The notes below the pieces were generated by a model. It did no database searches. It saw only the letters and a list, made by a program, of their open reading frames with translations, and was not told where the DNA came from. The translations under genes were made by a program, and so were the position numbers. From Chitinophagaceae bacterium (GTDB lineage Bacteria; Bacteroidota; Bacteroidia; Chitinophagales; Chitinophagaceae), in assembly GCA_947447465.1 (NCBI GenBank), contig CANFKE010000009.1, positions 34,564-98,563 on the forward strand: a stretch of 64,000 bases of DNA, written 5' to 3'. This document shows positions 7,961 through 17,298 of the stretch, piece by piece; within the stretch, counting starts at the first letter, position 1; each line of letters begins with the position of its first letter.

Positions 7961-8764
7961 ATGAACTTAGCAACCAACCTTAAATACCTGAGAAAGAAAA
8001 AAGGCAAAACGCAGGATGCGCTTAGTGCAGAGCTGCAAATAGGGCGCACCACCCTTGCCAATTATGAAGCCGGCATCAGCGAACCCAATGTGGAGACGCT
8101 GATCACTATTTCCAATTATTTTGGAATTTCAGTAGATGCCCTTCTGTCAAAAAATGTGGAGGAAGCAGCCAAAGTGCCTGTGACCGGAGCCCATTTCATA
8201 GATCCTAAAGCTTATGTAGCCGATAAATATAACGGGGTACCCCGTATCATCACCGTAGATACTCAGGGAGTGGACAATATTGTCTATGTGCCTGTAAAGG
8301 CCCGTGCAGGTTATCTGCTGGGTTATGGCGATACTGAGTTTATGGAGACATTGCCCACCTTCAGACTGCCGGGACTGAACAACAGCACCTACAGAATGTT
8401 TGAAGTAGATGGCCCCTCAATGGCACCCAATGTGCTGCATGGCGATAAGCTGATAGGCGAATGGGTAGATGAACTGGATAAAATACGCGATAACAGGGTA
8501 TATATAGTAGTGCATACAGGTGGTGTGGCAGTAAAACGTGTAGTGAACCGACTAAAGGAACGCGGTAAACTATATCTGAAAAGTGATACCATTGCGCATC
8601 GCCATGAATTTCCTACACTGGAAATAGATCCGGCAGACATAAAAGAAGTATGGTATGGCCGATTAAAGATCAGCAGCGACTTCAGCGAACCCGCTGAAGT
8701 ATATCACCGCCTCGCAGATCTGGAAATGGACATGATGGAAATGAAACGGAATCTGAAGCTGTAA
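7961..8764 (+). CDS. LexA/CI-type repressor (HTH-XRE plus S24 peptidase domain)
   Basis: 267-aa self-cleaving-type transcriptional repressor. An N-terminal XRE HTH (about residues 1-60: LKYLRKKKGKTQDALS ... RTTLANYEAGISEP) is followed by a Peptidase S24 domain with the Ser nucleophile context DGPSMAP, the Lys general base in GGVAVKRVV, and a likely Ala-Gly cleavage site in KARAGYLLGYGD. The ATG at 7961 is chosen because the -7 promoter element lies at 7948-7955, which excludes the earlier start at 7931. It is divergent from the MuB-like operon, in the position of the Mu c repressor, so control of that operon in response to DNA damage is the likely role. Such LexA-like regulators are also chromosomal in Bacteroidota. 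Confidence 0.85.
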   Translation: MNLATNLKYLRKKKGKTQDALSAELQIGRTTLANYEAGISEPNVETLITISNYFGISVDALLSKNVEEAAKVPVTGAHFIDPKAYVADKYNGVPRIITVDTQGVDNIVYVPVKARAGYLLGYGDTEFMETLPTFRLPGLNNSTYRMFEVDGPSMAPNVLHGDKLIGEWVDELDKIRDNRVYIVVHTGGVAVKRVVNRLKERGKLYLKSDTIAHRHEFPTLEIDPADIKEVWYGRLKISSDFSEPAEVYHRLADLEMDMMEMKRNLKL

Positions 8765-8814
8765 TGGATAATGGCAGATAAAGTGTAAGCTGCCGAATTT
8801 TATATTGTTTACAA

Positions 8815-8848
8815 CTACAAACCCTGCACTTATCTGCAGGGTTTGTAG
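8815..8848. terminator. Hairpin between convergent genes
   Basis: A perfect 14-bp stem (8815-8828 with 8835-8848) closes a 6-nt loop between the convergent repressor and kelch genes. It lacks a clear T-tract on either side, so termination is likely but not certain. Confidence 0.55.
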
Positions 8849-8870
8849 TAATACGTTGTCGATCAAGCCA

Positions 8871-10658
8871 TTATTTCACCACCACTTTGGTATTATATAC
8901 CTCACTGCCGTCGGATATTGATGCGGTATAGATGCCGCGGGCAATACCGTTAAGCTGCAGTGTAGTGCTGTTGGCTCCTGAGCGGGCTGTTTGTTTTTGT
9001 GTCAATACTACCCTGCCATATAGGTCTGTGAGCTTTATGGTATGGTCTCCGCCCTTGGTGGAATGGTAAGTAATGGTCACTTCATCGCTTGCCGGATTAG
9101 GATAAACACTGAGCTGGGTTACGGTCTTATTATTATTCGCTACAGCCAGTCCGTCGCAGAATGAAAAATCAACAGGATCTGATGCAAAACCATTGGCTAC
9201 GACCTGCAATTGCCAGGTGCCATGCGGAATGCCGGCAGGCAATACAAATTGAGTCGTATCGGCTGCGGTGCCTCTGGCTACTCCGGTACTGTTCCAGTTA
9301 TAGGTGCTGGCATAATAGATAGTGTCGTGGCGGCTGATGCGAATGATGGGATAATTGGTCGCCATCTGCCAGTCGTCGCCATAGCTGGCGCCCGAACTGA
9401 TGCCATTGAATAATGTGCCGGTAGCTATAAAAGTATCGCAATTATTGACCAGAATATTGTTGATCGTGGGTTTGCCGGTTGCAATAGGTGTGCCCGAAGG
9501 GGTATAAACATAATATTGGTCATCACCCTGACGGCTGAACAGAACAGACCCATCGGGCAGGCAAAGCATATTCGATGTATAGCAGGCAGCCTCGATACTG
9601 TCTCCGCCATCCGGAGCGGAGATGTATGAGAATGTATTGGTGGTGTAATCAAATTCGCTGAATCTCATGCGATGATGAAAGACCGAATCAAATGTGGGTG
9701 TATGCGAAAGTGCACACAGTATTTTCCCGTTCACCATCATGGCTGCGGCTGCATCGGGAGCGCCCATACTATCCGGTACTACAGGGCCAATGGTCCAGCT
9801 GCCGTTGGCGGTAGAGCCGGAAGGAGTATAATAGGCCGTTTTGCTGGTAGCGCCCAGAAACCACGCTCTGCCATCGGGCAAAAGAAATGAGGCCCCGGTT
9901 TCAAACCCATACGGATCATAAAGGCTTACCGGCACCGGCGCATCGTGTATCCATGTGTTGGTAGATGGAATATAACGCTCGGCAGTACTTCCGGTCATAT
10001 CAGGAAATAAGATGCTGTTGTCTTTAAGTAACAACCAGGATGTTTCATCATCGATACCCAGCGTATTGGGGCCGGGCGTAAAAGCAGAGGTAACAGGGTC
10101 GTAAAGGTAGGTATGGTGAGATACCGTATGTCCGGTGATAACTATTGCCTGCAAGATCCTTCCGTCGGGCAGCACCTGCGAATTAGCATCATATATAGTA
10201 TCTGTAGGGTCTGTTATAGACAGGGTAGGCACCCACATATCATCATTGGGGTAATACACTTCTGCAAAACTGCGTCCGGTGCCATATTCGCCGCCGGCCA
10301 CATATACAGTGCCGTTTTTCAAGACCTGTGAAGAGAAGTATAGTCTGGAGTTGAACATTCCCGCTACATTAGACCAGCTACCATTTACATAGCTGCCATG
10401 AATATCGGGGGTCAGTTTATTCCAGCCATTACCTATGCCACTACCCCCGCCTGCCGATGTTTTGACCAATACCGAACCATCATTCAGTAATAGCATTACG
10501 CCCTGATTATAATCGGGGGCCGCACTGGCAATGGGTGTCCAGGTGCCTTGTGCATAGCTAGCCGCCGGCAGCATAAGCCCCAACGCAGAGACTAACATCC
10601 AATTGTGCACCATGTAGGCGCCCCGTTTGAAGGCCGATAGAGTTGTAGAAAGAAACAT
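8871..10658 (-). CDS. Secreted kelch/galactose-oxidase-like beta-propeller with T9SS sorting domain
   Basis: 595-aa predicted secreted protein. A signal peptide (ending AASYAQ) is followed by a beta-propeller of kelch type (blades such as VLKNGTVYVAGGEYG, LPDGRILQAIVITG, LLPDGRAWFLGAT, MVNGKILCALSHT). A C-terminal Ig-like module then resembles the one capping galactose/glyoxal oxidases, and a T9SS type A domain closes it (QLSVYPNPASDEVTI ... NTKVVVK). I cannot confirm the copper ligands of galactose oxidase, so enzymatic activity is not claimed. Start at 10658, or the ATG at 10613, which gives a more compact signal peptide. Transcribed alone. Confidence 0.83.
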   Translation of the reverse strand: MFLSTTLSAFKRGAYMVHNWMLVSALGLMLPAASYAQGTWTPIASAAPDYNQGVMLLLNDGSVLVKTSAGGGSGIGNGWNKLTPDIHGSYVNGSWSNVAGMFNSRLYFSSQVLKNGTVYVAGGEYGTGRSFAEVYYPNDDMWVPTLSITDPTDTIYDANSQVLPDGRILQAIVITGHTVSHHTYLYDPVTSAFTPGPNTLGIDDETSWLLLKDNSILFPDMTGSTAERYIPSTNTWIHDAPVPVSLYDPYGFETGASFLLPDGRAWFLGATSKTAYYTPSGSTANGSWTIGPVVPDSMGAPDAAAAMMVNGKILCALSHTPTFDSVFHHRMRFSEFDYTTNTFSYISAPDGGDSIEAACYTSNMLCLPDGSVLFSRQGDDQYYVYTPSGTPIATGKPTINNILVNNCDTFIATGTLFNGISSGASYGDDWQMATNYPIIRISRHDTIYYASTYNWNSTGVARGTAADTTQFVLPAGIPHGTWQLQVVANGFASDPVDFSFCDGLAVANNNKTVTQLSVYPNPASDEVTITYHSTKGGDHTIKLTDLYGRVVLTQKQTARSGANSTTLQLNGIARGIYTASISDGSEVYNTKVVVK

Positions 10659-10898
10659 GTGTTATGATATATGAATGAATTGCTATTGAATAACGACCAC
10701 TAAATTAGGAGATAAATGTAATAAATGTTGGTAACTAATATTTGATACAGTGCAGAAGATGCAACGGCTCTTATGTTATCTGCTTAGCCAATGCTCCGGG
10801 CTTTTGCCGGAGTGCAGCAAGGTATGTCAAGAATCATTTTGGTCAGCTATACTATATGATAGAAAAACCGCTACTTTTATATCAAACAAATACGTATC

Positions 10899-11426
10899 AT
10901 GAACTTCAGTGCATTATTAAGTCTGCTCTTATTGTTTACGCCGGTAAAAAAAGATATTCCGGTGAGTATATATGATTTTAAAATGGCTGCTTTCAAAGGT
11001 GCTGAGATAGATCTGAGTGCATACAAAGGAAAGAAAATGCTGATCGTGAATGTGCCCTGCACATCGGTAAATGACCCGCAATATGCCGAGCTGGAGCGCT
11101 TATCTAAAAAGTATAAAGGAAAACTGGTAGTGATAGGCGTACTTGCTGACGATTACAATATAGCACCCGGCTCAAAAGCCGGCGATCATCATGCACTGCA
11201 TTACAATGTCACATTCCCTCTGGCCGATAAGGTACAGGTAGCGGGCAAAGATATAGATCCGCTGTTCAGATGGCTGGCCGAAAAGAAGTACAACAACTTC
11301 AGAGAGAACCACGTGAAATGGAACTTTCAGAAATACCTGATCAATGAAGAGGGAAAGCTCATTGGCATCTTCGACCCCAAAGTGAAGCCACTGAGCAGCC
11401 AGATAACAGGTGCTATAGAAAAATAG
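10899..11426 (+). CDS. Glutathione-peroxidase-fold protein lacking the canonical catalytic Cys
   Basis: 175 aa with an N-terminal signal-like segment (NFSALLSLLLLF) and then the GSHPx thioredoxin fold. The family anchors are visible: IYDFKM, DLSAYKGKKMLIVNVP, PQYAELERLSKKYKGK, and KWNFQKYLINEEGKL with the conserved Trp-Asn pair. In ordinary members the first motif reads NVAS-x-C-G-x-T-PQY. Here it reads NVPCTSVNDPQY, so the peroxidatic Cys position holds Ser and a Cys sits two residues earlier. Activity is therefore uncertain: a shifted Cys, or loss of peroxidase function. The signal-like start suggests periplasmic location. It is a single gene between two T9SS/Sus loci. Confidence 0.8.
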   Translation: MNFSALLSLLLLFTPVKKDIPVSIYDFKMAAFKGAEIDLSAYKGKKMLIVNVPCTSVNDPQYAELERLSKKYKGKLVVIGVLADDYNIAPGSKAGDHHALHYNVTFPLADKVQVAGKDIDPLFRWLAEKKYNNFRENHVKWNFQKYLINEEGKLIGIFDPKVKPLSSQITGAIEK

Positions 11427-11720
11427 GCCGAATGATAGCCGGAAAATGACAGAACTACGTCAGGATCAGCAAAAAACGCGGCAAATTTGTTGGTAAAATG
11501 TTGAAAAGTTTTTCGGCTGAAAAACAATATGCACTTGCGGAAATAAAATAAATGTGGCTTATTGTTAAGAAAAGTACAACGAATCCTTTGTTAATTCACA
11601 ATCTTGTAATAAATTCACCCCCTAATCGTAATCTCATATTGCCATAATTGGCAAAATGGGTGGTGGTTAGACGTTATTTAACACACATAAAGGGCCATTT
11701 TTTAAAGAAAAACAAACAGT

Positions 11721-14700
11721 ATGAAAAGACCTTTGTTACTATTTGTACTACTGATTTCGGTTTGCATGAGCGCTTTCGCTCAAACGCACAACGTAACAGG
11801 TAAAGTATTGGACGAGACCGGCCAGGGTTATCCGGGCGCCGGTATATTGGTAAAGGGTACCGCTGTAGGTACTGTTACCGATGTGGATGGTAATTTTAAT
11901 CTGGATATCCCGGATGGTAAGAAGAACAAGCTTATCGTTCAGGCTTTGGGTTATATTACTATGACAGTATCTGATACCGGTCAAACAGAATTCATTATCC
12001 GTCTTACTCGCACATCTACTACACTGGAAGGTGCGGTAGTAACTGCATTGGGTATCAAAAGAGAAAAAAGAGAAGTAGGTTATAACTCTACTACTGTTAC
12101 CAACGAAGAGTTGACTGCTGGACAGAACACCAGTGCGCTTTCAAGCCTTCAGGGTAAAGTAGCGGGTGCTAACATCACCAGCTCTACCGGTGGCCCGGGT
12201 GGTTCTACACGTGTTATCTTACGTGGTGAGAAGTCTATCTTGAAAAACAATAACGCACTTATCGTGGTAGATGGTGTGATCACTAACAACTACGACCGTA
12301 CTACCAGCAATGTGCTGACTCAGACGGACTTCGGTAATAGTGCCAATGACCTTGATCCGGATGAGATCGAATCAGTATCTGTATTGCCGGGTTCTGCAGC
12401 TGCAGCGCTTTATGGTAGCGCAGGTTCTAACGGTGCGATCATGATCACTACCAAGAAAGGTAAGAGACATACCGGCGAAAACGCTAATTCTAAAATGGAT
12501 ATCACTTACAAGGTGACTTACACTCAGTCTGATATCCTGAAGTATGCTGAACAGCAGCACCAGTTCGGACAGGGTAACCTGTACGGTGGTATCGCTGATG
12601 ACCGTCGCGAAAACTTTAGCTGGGGTGCTCAGTTCGACAACAAGTTGCGTCCTTGGGGTCAGATCATCGATGGCAAGCAGTTGGTAAAGCCTTACTCTGA
12701 TCAGCCAAACAATATCAAAGATTTCTTTAACCGTGGACAGGCGTTGAACAATTTCGTGTCTTTGTCCGGCGGTAGCGACAACACTACTTATTATCTTTCA
12801 TTGAATGCTTTGAACAGCAATGGTGTTGTTCCAAACACATTCTATAACAAGTACAGTGTTCGTTTCAATGCAAGCACTCAGTTGAGCAACAATTTCTACT
12901 CTACTATTAATGTGAACTACATGAACACTTATTCAAGAGCAGAAAGCGGCGGACAAGCTGCAGGTTCTGTTTTGGATAATTTGTACCAGAGCGCACGCGA
13001 CATTCCTATCTCTGAGTTGAAAGACCTGAGCAACAAATACTATTCTCAGCAGTACATCGATACAGCAGGTATCGAGCGTTATGGCTACTATGGTTCTTAT
13101 GCAAAGAATCCTTATTGGGTTGCGCAGAACTACGATAACCGTAATAAGAATGACAGGATCCTCGGTGATTTCGTTGTTGGTTTCAAGAAAGGTGAATTCA
13201 ATGTATCTAACCGTTTAGGTCTTGACGCGTCTAACGACAGATCTTTCTACAAGATACCTAACCTGAACGCAAAACCGGCTGATGCATCTGGTCTGTATGA
13301 TCCTATTTCTAACAGCTACATTTCATCTGGTGGTTACACTCAGGCAAACAACACATACTTTACTTTGAATAATGACCTGATGGTTAACTTCATCCACGAT
13401 TTCGACAAGGATTTCGGTGTGAATGCAATGATGGGTGACAATATTTCAATGGTACAGTCAGAAGGTATTTCTGGTGTTATCGATCCGGGTACTAACGGTT
13501 TGGTTATCCCTAACTTCTACAACTTCACTAATAACAATGGTCCGGTAACAGTTAACAACTTCCTGAACAGAAGAAGAGAGCATAGCATCTATGGTGATGT
13601 TAAGTTCAACTTCCGCAGAGAATTGTTCCTTGAAGTAACTGCTCGTAACACATGGTCTTCAACTTTGGTGTTCAGCAACAACTCTTACTTCTACCCTGGT
13701 GCTAACTTGTCATGGGTATTCACAGAAAGACTGAACGGTACTAAGTTCAAGAAGAATGTAATGAACTACGGTAAGTTCCGCTTCGGTGCAGCAGGTGTTG
13801 GTGCGGGTGGTATCCCTTACGCTAACAACGGCGCAGGTTTCACTCAGAGCGCTATCTCTTCAGCATTCGGTTCTGTTATTCCTCCATTCAACAACCAGCC
13901 TGCTTATCAGATCCAATCTACATTCGGTACTAACGATCTGAAGCCTGAGCGTACTCGTGAGTATGAAGTCGGTGTTGACCTTTCATTCCTTAACGATCGT
14001 TTGAGCGGTAGCTTCACTTATTATAACAGTCTTACACTTGATCTGATCACTCAGGCTCCTTTGTCTTATGCAACTGGTTTCTCTTCTTACTATACTAACG
14101 TAGGTGACATCAGCAACAAGGGTATTGAAGCTACACTTCGTGGAACACCAATTCAGACCAAATGGGGTCTTAAGTGGGAACTTTTCGGTACTTACACTCG
14201 TAACAAGAATAACGTAGTAAGCCTGAACAAGGGTCTGGAGAACGTAGTGATCGGTGGTTACAGCGGAATGGCTATCGTTGCTGCTGTTGGTCACCCGCTC
14301 GGAACTTTCTATGGTGCTGACATCCAGTATTGGAATGGTCATGCGGTTGTTGACCAGACTACTGGTTTGCCTATCGCTACTTCTAAGCCGGTTTATAAAG
14401 GTTCTTACCAGCCTAAATGGGTTGCTTCTTGGGGAACTGACCTTAGCTGGAAGGGTCTTAAGTTGCACGTAGTATTTGTTACTAAGCAGGGTGGTATGAT
14501 CTACGATCGTACTAAGACTATCATGGACTTCAACGGTACTTCTCAGGAAACTACTGTTAACGGCCGTAACCCTTATGTATGGAACAATTCAGTTTATCAG
14601 GTGGGTAATACTAACAACTACCTGAAGAACACTACTAAGTTCTCTCCATACGATTACTACACTAATCAGGAAAACAACCTTCCTGCACAAGGATTGGTTA

Positions 14701-14957
14701 ACGCAAGTTTCGTAAGACTGCAGGAAGCTGCTTTGACTTATAAGATACCTACTAAGTACTACGCTAAGCGTACGCCTTTCGGTGGTCTTGAAGCTGGTTT
14801 GTATGGTACTAACTTGTTGTTATGGACTGCTAAGAGCAACCAGTACAACGATCCTGAAGAAACTTCAGCAGGTGCTACAAGCAACGGACAAGGCTTTAAC
14901 TTTAGTGCTCGTCCATCATTGAGGAACTACGGTATCTATATTAAAGCAACTTTCTAA
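11721..14957 (+). CDS. SusC/RagA-type TonB-dependent outer-membrane transporter
   Basis: 1078-aa TonB-linked outer-membrane protein that with its SusD partner imports oligomers (glycans or peptides). A signal peptide (1-21, ending AFAQ) is followed by a carboxypeptidase-regulatory-like domain (about 23-108, KVLDETGQGYPGAGILVKGT), the plug (LSSLQGKVAGANITSS; ALIVVDGVI; YGSAGSNGAIMITTKKGK) and a 22-strand barrel ending in the aromatic GIYIKATF. Codon use differs clearly from most neighbours (heavy use of ggt, gct, cgt, aac, ttc), as in very highly expressed genes. It has a 294-bp upstream leader region. No ECF sigma/anti-sigma or SusR-like regulator is adjacent. Confidence 0.95.
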   Translation: MKRPLLLFVLLISVCMSAFAQTHNVTGKVLDETGQGYPGAGILVKGTAVGTVTDVDGNFNLDIPDGKKNKLIVQALGYITMTVSDTGQTEFIIRLTRTSTTLEGAVVTALGIKREKREVGYNSTTVTNEELTAGQNTSALSSLQGKVAGANITSSTGGPGGSTRVILRGEKSILKNNNALIVVDGVITNNYDRTTSNVLTQTDFGNSANDLDPDEIESVSVLPGSAAAALYGSAGSNGAIMITTKKGKRHTGENANSKMDITYKVTYTQSDILKYAEQQHQFGQGNLYGGIADDRRENFSWGAQFDNKLRPWGQIIDGKQLVKPYSDQPNNIKDFFNRGQALNNFVSLSGGSDNTTYYLSLNALNSNGVVPNTFYNKYSVRFNASTQLSNNFYSTINVNYMNTYSRAESGGQAAGSVLDNLYQSARDIPISELKDLSNKYYSQQYIDTAGIERYGYYGSYAKNPYWVAQNYDNRNKNDRILGDFVVGFKKGEFNVSNRLGLDASNDRSFYKIPNLNAKPADASGLYDPISNSYISSGGYTQANNTYFTLNNDLMVNFIHDFDKDFGVNAMMGDNISMVQSEGISGVIDPGTNGLVIPNFYNFTNNNGPVTVNNFLNRRREHSIYGDVKFNFRRELFLEVTARNTWSSTLVFSNNSYFYPGANLSWVFTERLNGTKFKKNVMNYGKFRFGAAGVGAGGIPYANNGAGFTQSAISSAFGSVIPPFNNQPAYQIQSTFGTNDLKPERTREYEVGVDLSFLNDRLSGSFTYYNSLTLDLITQAPLSYATGFSSYYTNVGDISNKGIEATLRGTPIQTKWGLKWELFGTYTRNKNNVVSLNKGLENVVIGGYSGMAIVAAVGHPLGTFYGADIQYWNGHAVVDQTTGLPIATSKPVYKGSYQPKWVASWGTDLSWKGLKLHVVFVTKQGGMIYDRTKTIMDFNGTSQETTVNGRNPYVWNNSVYQVGNTNNYLKNTTKFSPYDYYTNQENNLPAQGLVNASFVRLQEAALTYKIPTKYYAKRTPFGGLEAGLYGTNLLLWTAKSNQYNDPEETSAGATSNGQGFNFSARPSLRNYGIYIKATF

Positions 14958-14981
14958 ACCTTAACTGTTAAAATACACATT

Positions 14982-16517
14982 ATGTCTATTAATAAAAAGA
15001 TCATTATAACTGTAGCAGCAGGTTTGGTATTAGGCGTTTCATCGTGCAGGAAATTCCTCGACGTGAATTCTAATCCCAACGTTGCCCAAACAGCAACAGT
15101 TCAAACTTTACTTCCTGCAGGTCAGTTATATATAACGTCATCATTGGGTGTTGACCTACAGATAGCAGGTTCTATGTGGACAGGTTTCTGGACGCAAAGC
15201 CCTAACTCTAGCCAGTACCGCTCTTTGGAGCAGTACGCTCCGGGTCAGGACCAGTTCATCAATGGCTGGGAAAACCTTTACGCAGCTAATGAGAACTTCT
15301 ACCAGATGTACAAATTGGCTGATTCTCAGAAGAAAAAGCATTACAAGGCATTGTCTTTGATGTTGCGTGCTTACACATTCCAGCTGCTTGCTGACGGATG
15401 GGGTGATGTTCCTTTCAATCAGGCATTGAAAGGTCAGCCTTCTGAAGGTGGTATCCTTAATCCTAAGTATGATTCTCAGGCTGTAGTGTACACAGGTATC
15501 ATGGCTTACATCGACTCAGCTGAAGCATTGCTCGCTCAGACAGATGCTGCAGGTCCTGGTTCAGATGACCTTATCTACGGAGGTGATGTTACTAAATGGC
15601 AGAAATTCGGTTACACACTTAAGTTGCGCATGTTGCTCCGTTTGAGCGAAAGAGCGCCATTGGTAGCACAAGCTGGTCTTGCTGCGCTGTATGCGACTCC
15701 GGGTGTTCAGTTCATAGGTATTGGTGATGACGCTAAGATCAACTTTGGTTATTCTTCTACTAACAAGAATCCGCTGTATGCTGAAATGACTTCTACTCAG
15801 TTGGGAAGCACACAGAATCTTGTAGCTAGTTCTACTGCAGTTGATAGCTTCAACAGCAACTTCGATGACAGAGCTTATATCTTCTACACTTACTTGTCAA
15901 ATGGTTCAGTAGTAGGTATCCCTCAGGGCGATTACAACATGATCATATCTGGCGGTACATACTCAATTCCTAGTGAGTACGTTGGTGGTAATGCACAAGC
16001 GGCTAATTCAACTAAGGCTCCTGTTTATTTGTTGTCTAGCTCAGAAAGCTATTTCCTTCAGGCTGAAGTTGAAGCTCGCGGATGGGCTGTAACCGGTAAT
16101 TCTGATGCTGCTTTGTTCTATCAGGGTATCAACGCCAGTTTTAATCAGTACAACGACGCTATGGTCGCTGTAAATGGTTACACTGCTGATAGTTCTTACA
16201 ATCGTTACATCGATGCTGCCGGTACAGGTACCGGTGGTGGTTATTGGACACTATATCCTGCAGGTGGTACTCAGGCGCAGAAACTGCGTTACATCATCAC
16301 TCAGAAGTGGTTCGCAATGTGCGGTAACCAGGGCTTCGAAGCATGGACAGAATATCGTCGTACAGGTTATCCTGACTTCTTCGTACGTTCTGCTAACAGC
16401 TTGATAGGTACTCAGGAGCCTGCTCGTCTGCTTTATCCTACATCTGAAAGCACAAGAAATTCTGCTTTCCCTGGATTGCAGCCAATTACCGCTAAAACGT
16501 GGTGGGATATATTCTAA
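14982..16517 (+). CDS. SusD/RagB-family outer-membrane lipoprotein
   Basis: 511-aa surface lipoprotein that forms the lid of the SusC channel and binds substrate. A lipobox (LVLGVSSC, Cys at about residue 22) precedes the SusD-like helical TPR scaffold. LRAYTFQLLADGWGDVPFNQAL is the typical conserved block; only the central AYTFQLLADGWGDVPF is diagnostic. The C-terminus ends WWDIF as in many Chitinophagaceae SusD-like proteins of the peptide or unknown-substrate group. It starts 24 bp after susC with the same high-expression codon use. Substrate not deducible: no glycosidase or peptidase is in the operon. Confidence 0.93.
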   Translation: MSINKKIIITVAAGLVLGVSSCRKFLDVNSNPNVAQTATVQTLLPAGQLYITSSLGVDLQIAGSMWTGFWTQSPNSSQYRSLEQYAPGQDQFINGWENLYAANENFYQMYKLADSQKKKHYKALSLMLRAYTFQLLADGWGDVPFNQALKGQPSEGGILNPKYDSQAVVYTGIMAYIDSAEALLAQTDAAGPGSDDLIYGGDVTKWQKFGYTLKLRMLLRLSERAPLVAQAGLAALYATPGVQFIGIGDDAKINFGYSSTNKNPLYAEMTSTQLGSTQNLVASSTAVDSFNSNFDDRAYIFYTYLSNGSVVGIPQGDYNMIISGGTYSIPSEYVGGNAQAANSTKAPVYLLSSSESYFLQAEVEARGWAVTGNSDAALFYQGINASFNQYNDAMVAVNGYTADSSYNRYIDAAGTGTGGGYWTLYPAGGTQAQKLRYIITQKWFAMCGNQGFEAWTEYRRTGYPDFFVRSANSLIGTQEPARLLYPTSESTRNSAFPGLQPITAKTWWDIF

Positions 16518-16539
16518 ACATTGAACAAAACGAATTGAT

Positions 16540-17178
16540 ATGAAAAAATTATTAGTTATACCTTTTTTGGCAGCATTGATGTTAGGTGCTTGCAAGAAGA
16601 ACGATAATACTGTTTCTACTCTTGTAACTTACTCTACACCTACTATTACGCTTACCGGCCAAAGCTATTACAGTATCAATGTTGGTGGTTCTTTGCCAAC
16701 AATAACTGCTACAGCATATGATTCTTTCTACAAAGAGTCTTATCCTGTTGTCATTGATCAGAGCACTTTAGATAATACTGTACCCGGTTTGAACATCGTG
16801 TACGTAAAATCTACTAACAAATACGGCATGATCGCAACTCAGGGCGTTTATGTCGCTGTTACAGATATCAGTCCGCTGATAGACCTTACAGGTAACTACA
16901 ATCGTGTATCTAATGGTGCACCTGTAGTCGTAACTAAGCTCGCTAATGGTCTCTACATGACCAATAACGTAAGTGGTGCATTGTCTAATGGTCAGTCAGC
17001 ATTCTTCGTGCAGACTAGCGACACAACAATATCTCTGCCTTTGCAGACTACCGGCTTCGGCGATACTTATGCTACAAATGCTAAGATCCACATGCTGGTT
17101 GGTGACACTGCTTATCAGTACGTATTGAATCCTTCTTCTACATTCGCTCCATCTACGCGCGTGTTCCAGAAGCAATAA
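16540..17178 (+). CDS. SusE-position surface lipoprotein, DUF5012-like
   Basis: 212-aa lipoprotein (lipobox ALMLGAC, Cys about 18) starting 22 bp after susD. The first half has an Ig-like module of the DUF5011/5012 kind (TITLTGQSYYSINVGGSLP). The second half is a beta-rich domain seen in small Bacteroidota lipoproteins encoded beside SusCD. It probably decorates the SusCD complex at the cell surface. The specific binding target is unknown. Confidence 0.78.
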   Translation: MKKLLVIPFLAALMLGACKKNDNTVSTLVTYSTPTITLTGQSYYSINVGGSLPTITATAYDSFYKESYPVVIDQSTLDNTVPGLNIVYVKSTNKYGMIATQGVYVAVTDISPLIDLTGNYNRVSNGAPVVVTKLANGLYMTNNVSGALSNGQSAFFVQTSDTTISLPLQTTGFGDTYATNAKIHMLVGDTAYQYVLNPSSTFAPSTRVFQKQ

Positions 17179-17201
17179 TCAGAATTAATAGCAAACATTA
17201 T

Positions 17202-17236
17202 AAAGCCTCCTGATACTATCAGGAGGCTTTTATATT
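17202..17236 (+). terminator. Terminator of the susCD operon
   Basis: A perfect stem (aaagcctcctgat at 17202-17214 with its complement at 17218-17230) closes a tight loop and is followed by a T-rich tail. It ends the susC-susD-lipoprotein operon. Confidence 0.88.
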
Positions 17237-17298
17237 TTACCAATTTCGATGCTCTTATTTACTGAAAAACGATAGTATGTTTAAGTGTCTATTAAAAA

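Noticed and set aside
4946..8764. Complete Mu-like prophage
   Set aside because: No transposase, head, tail or lysis genes are present on either side.
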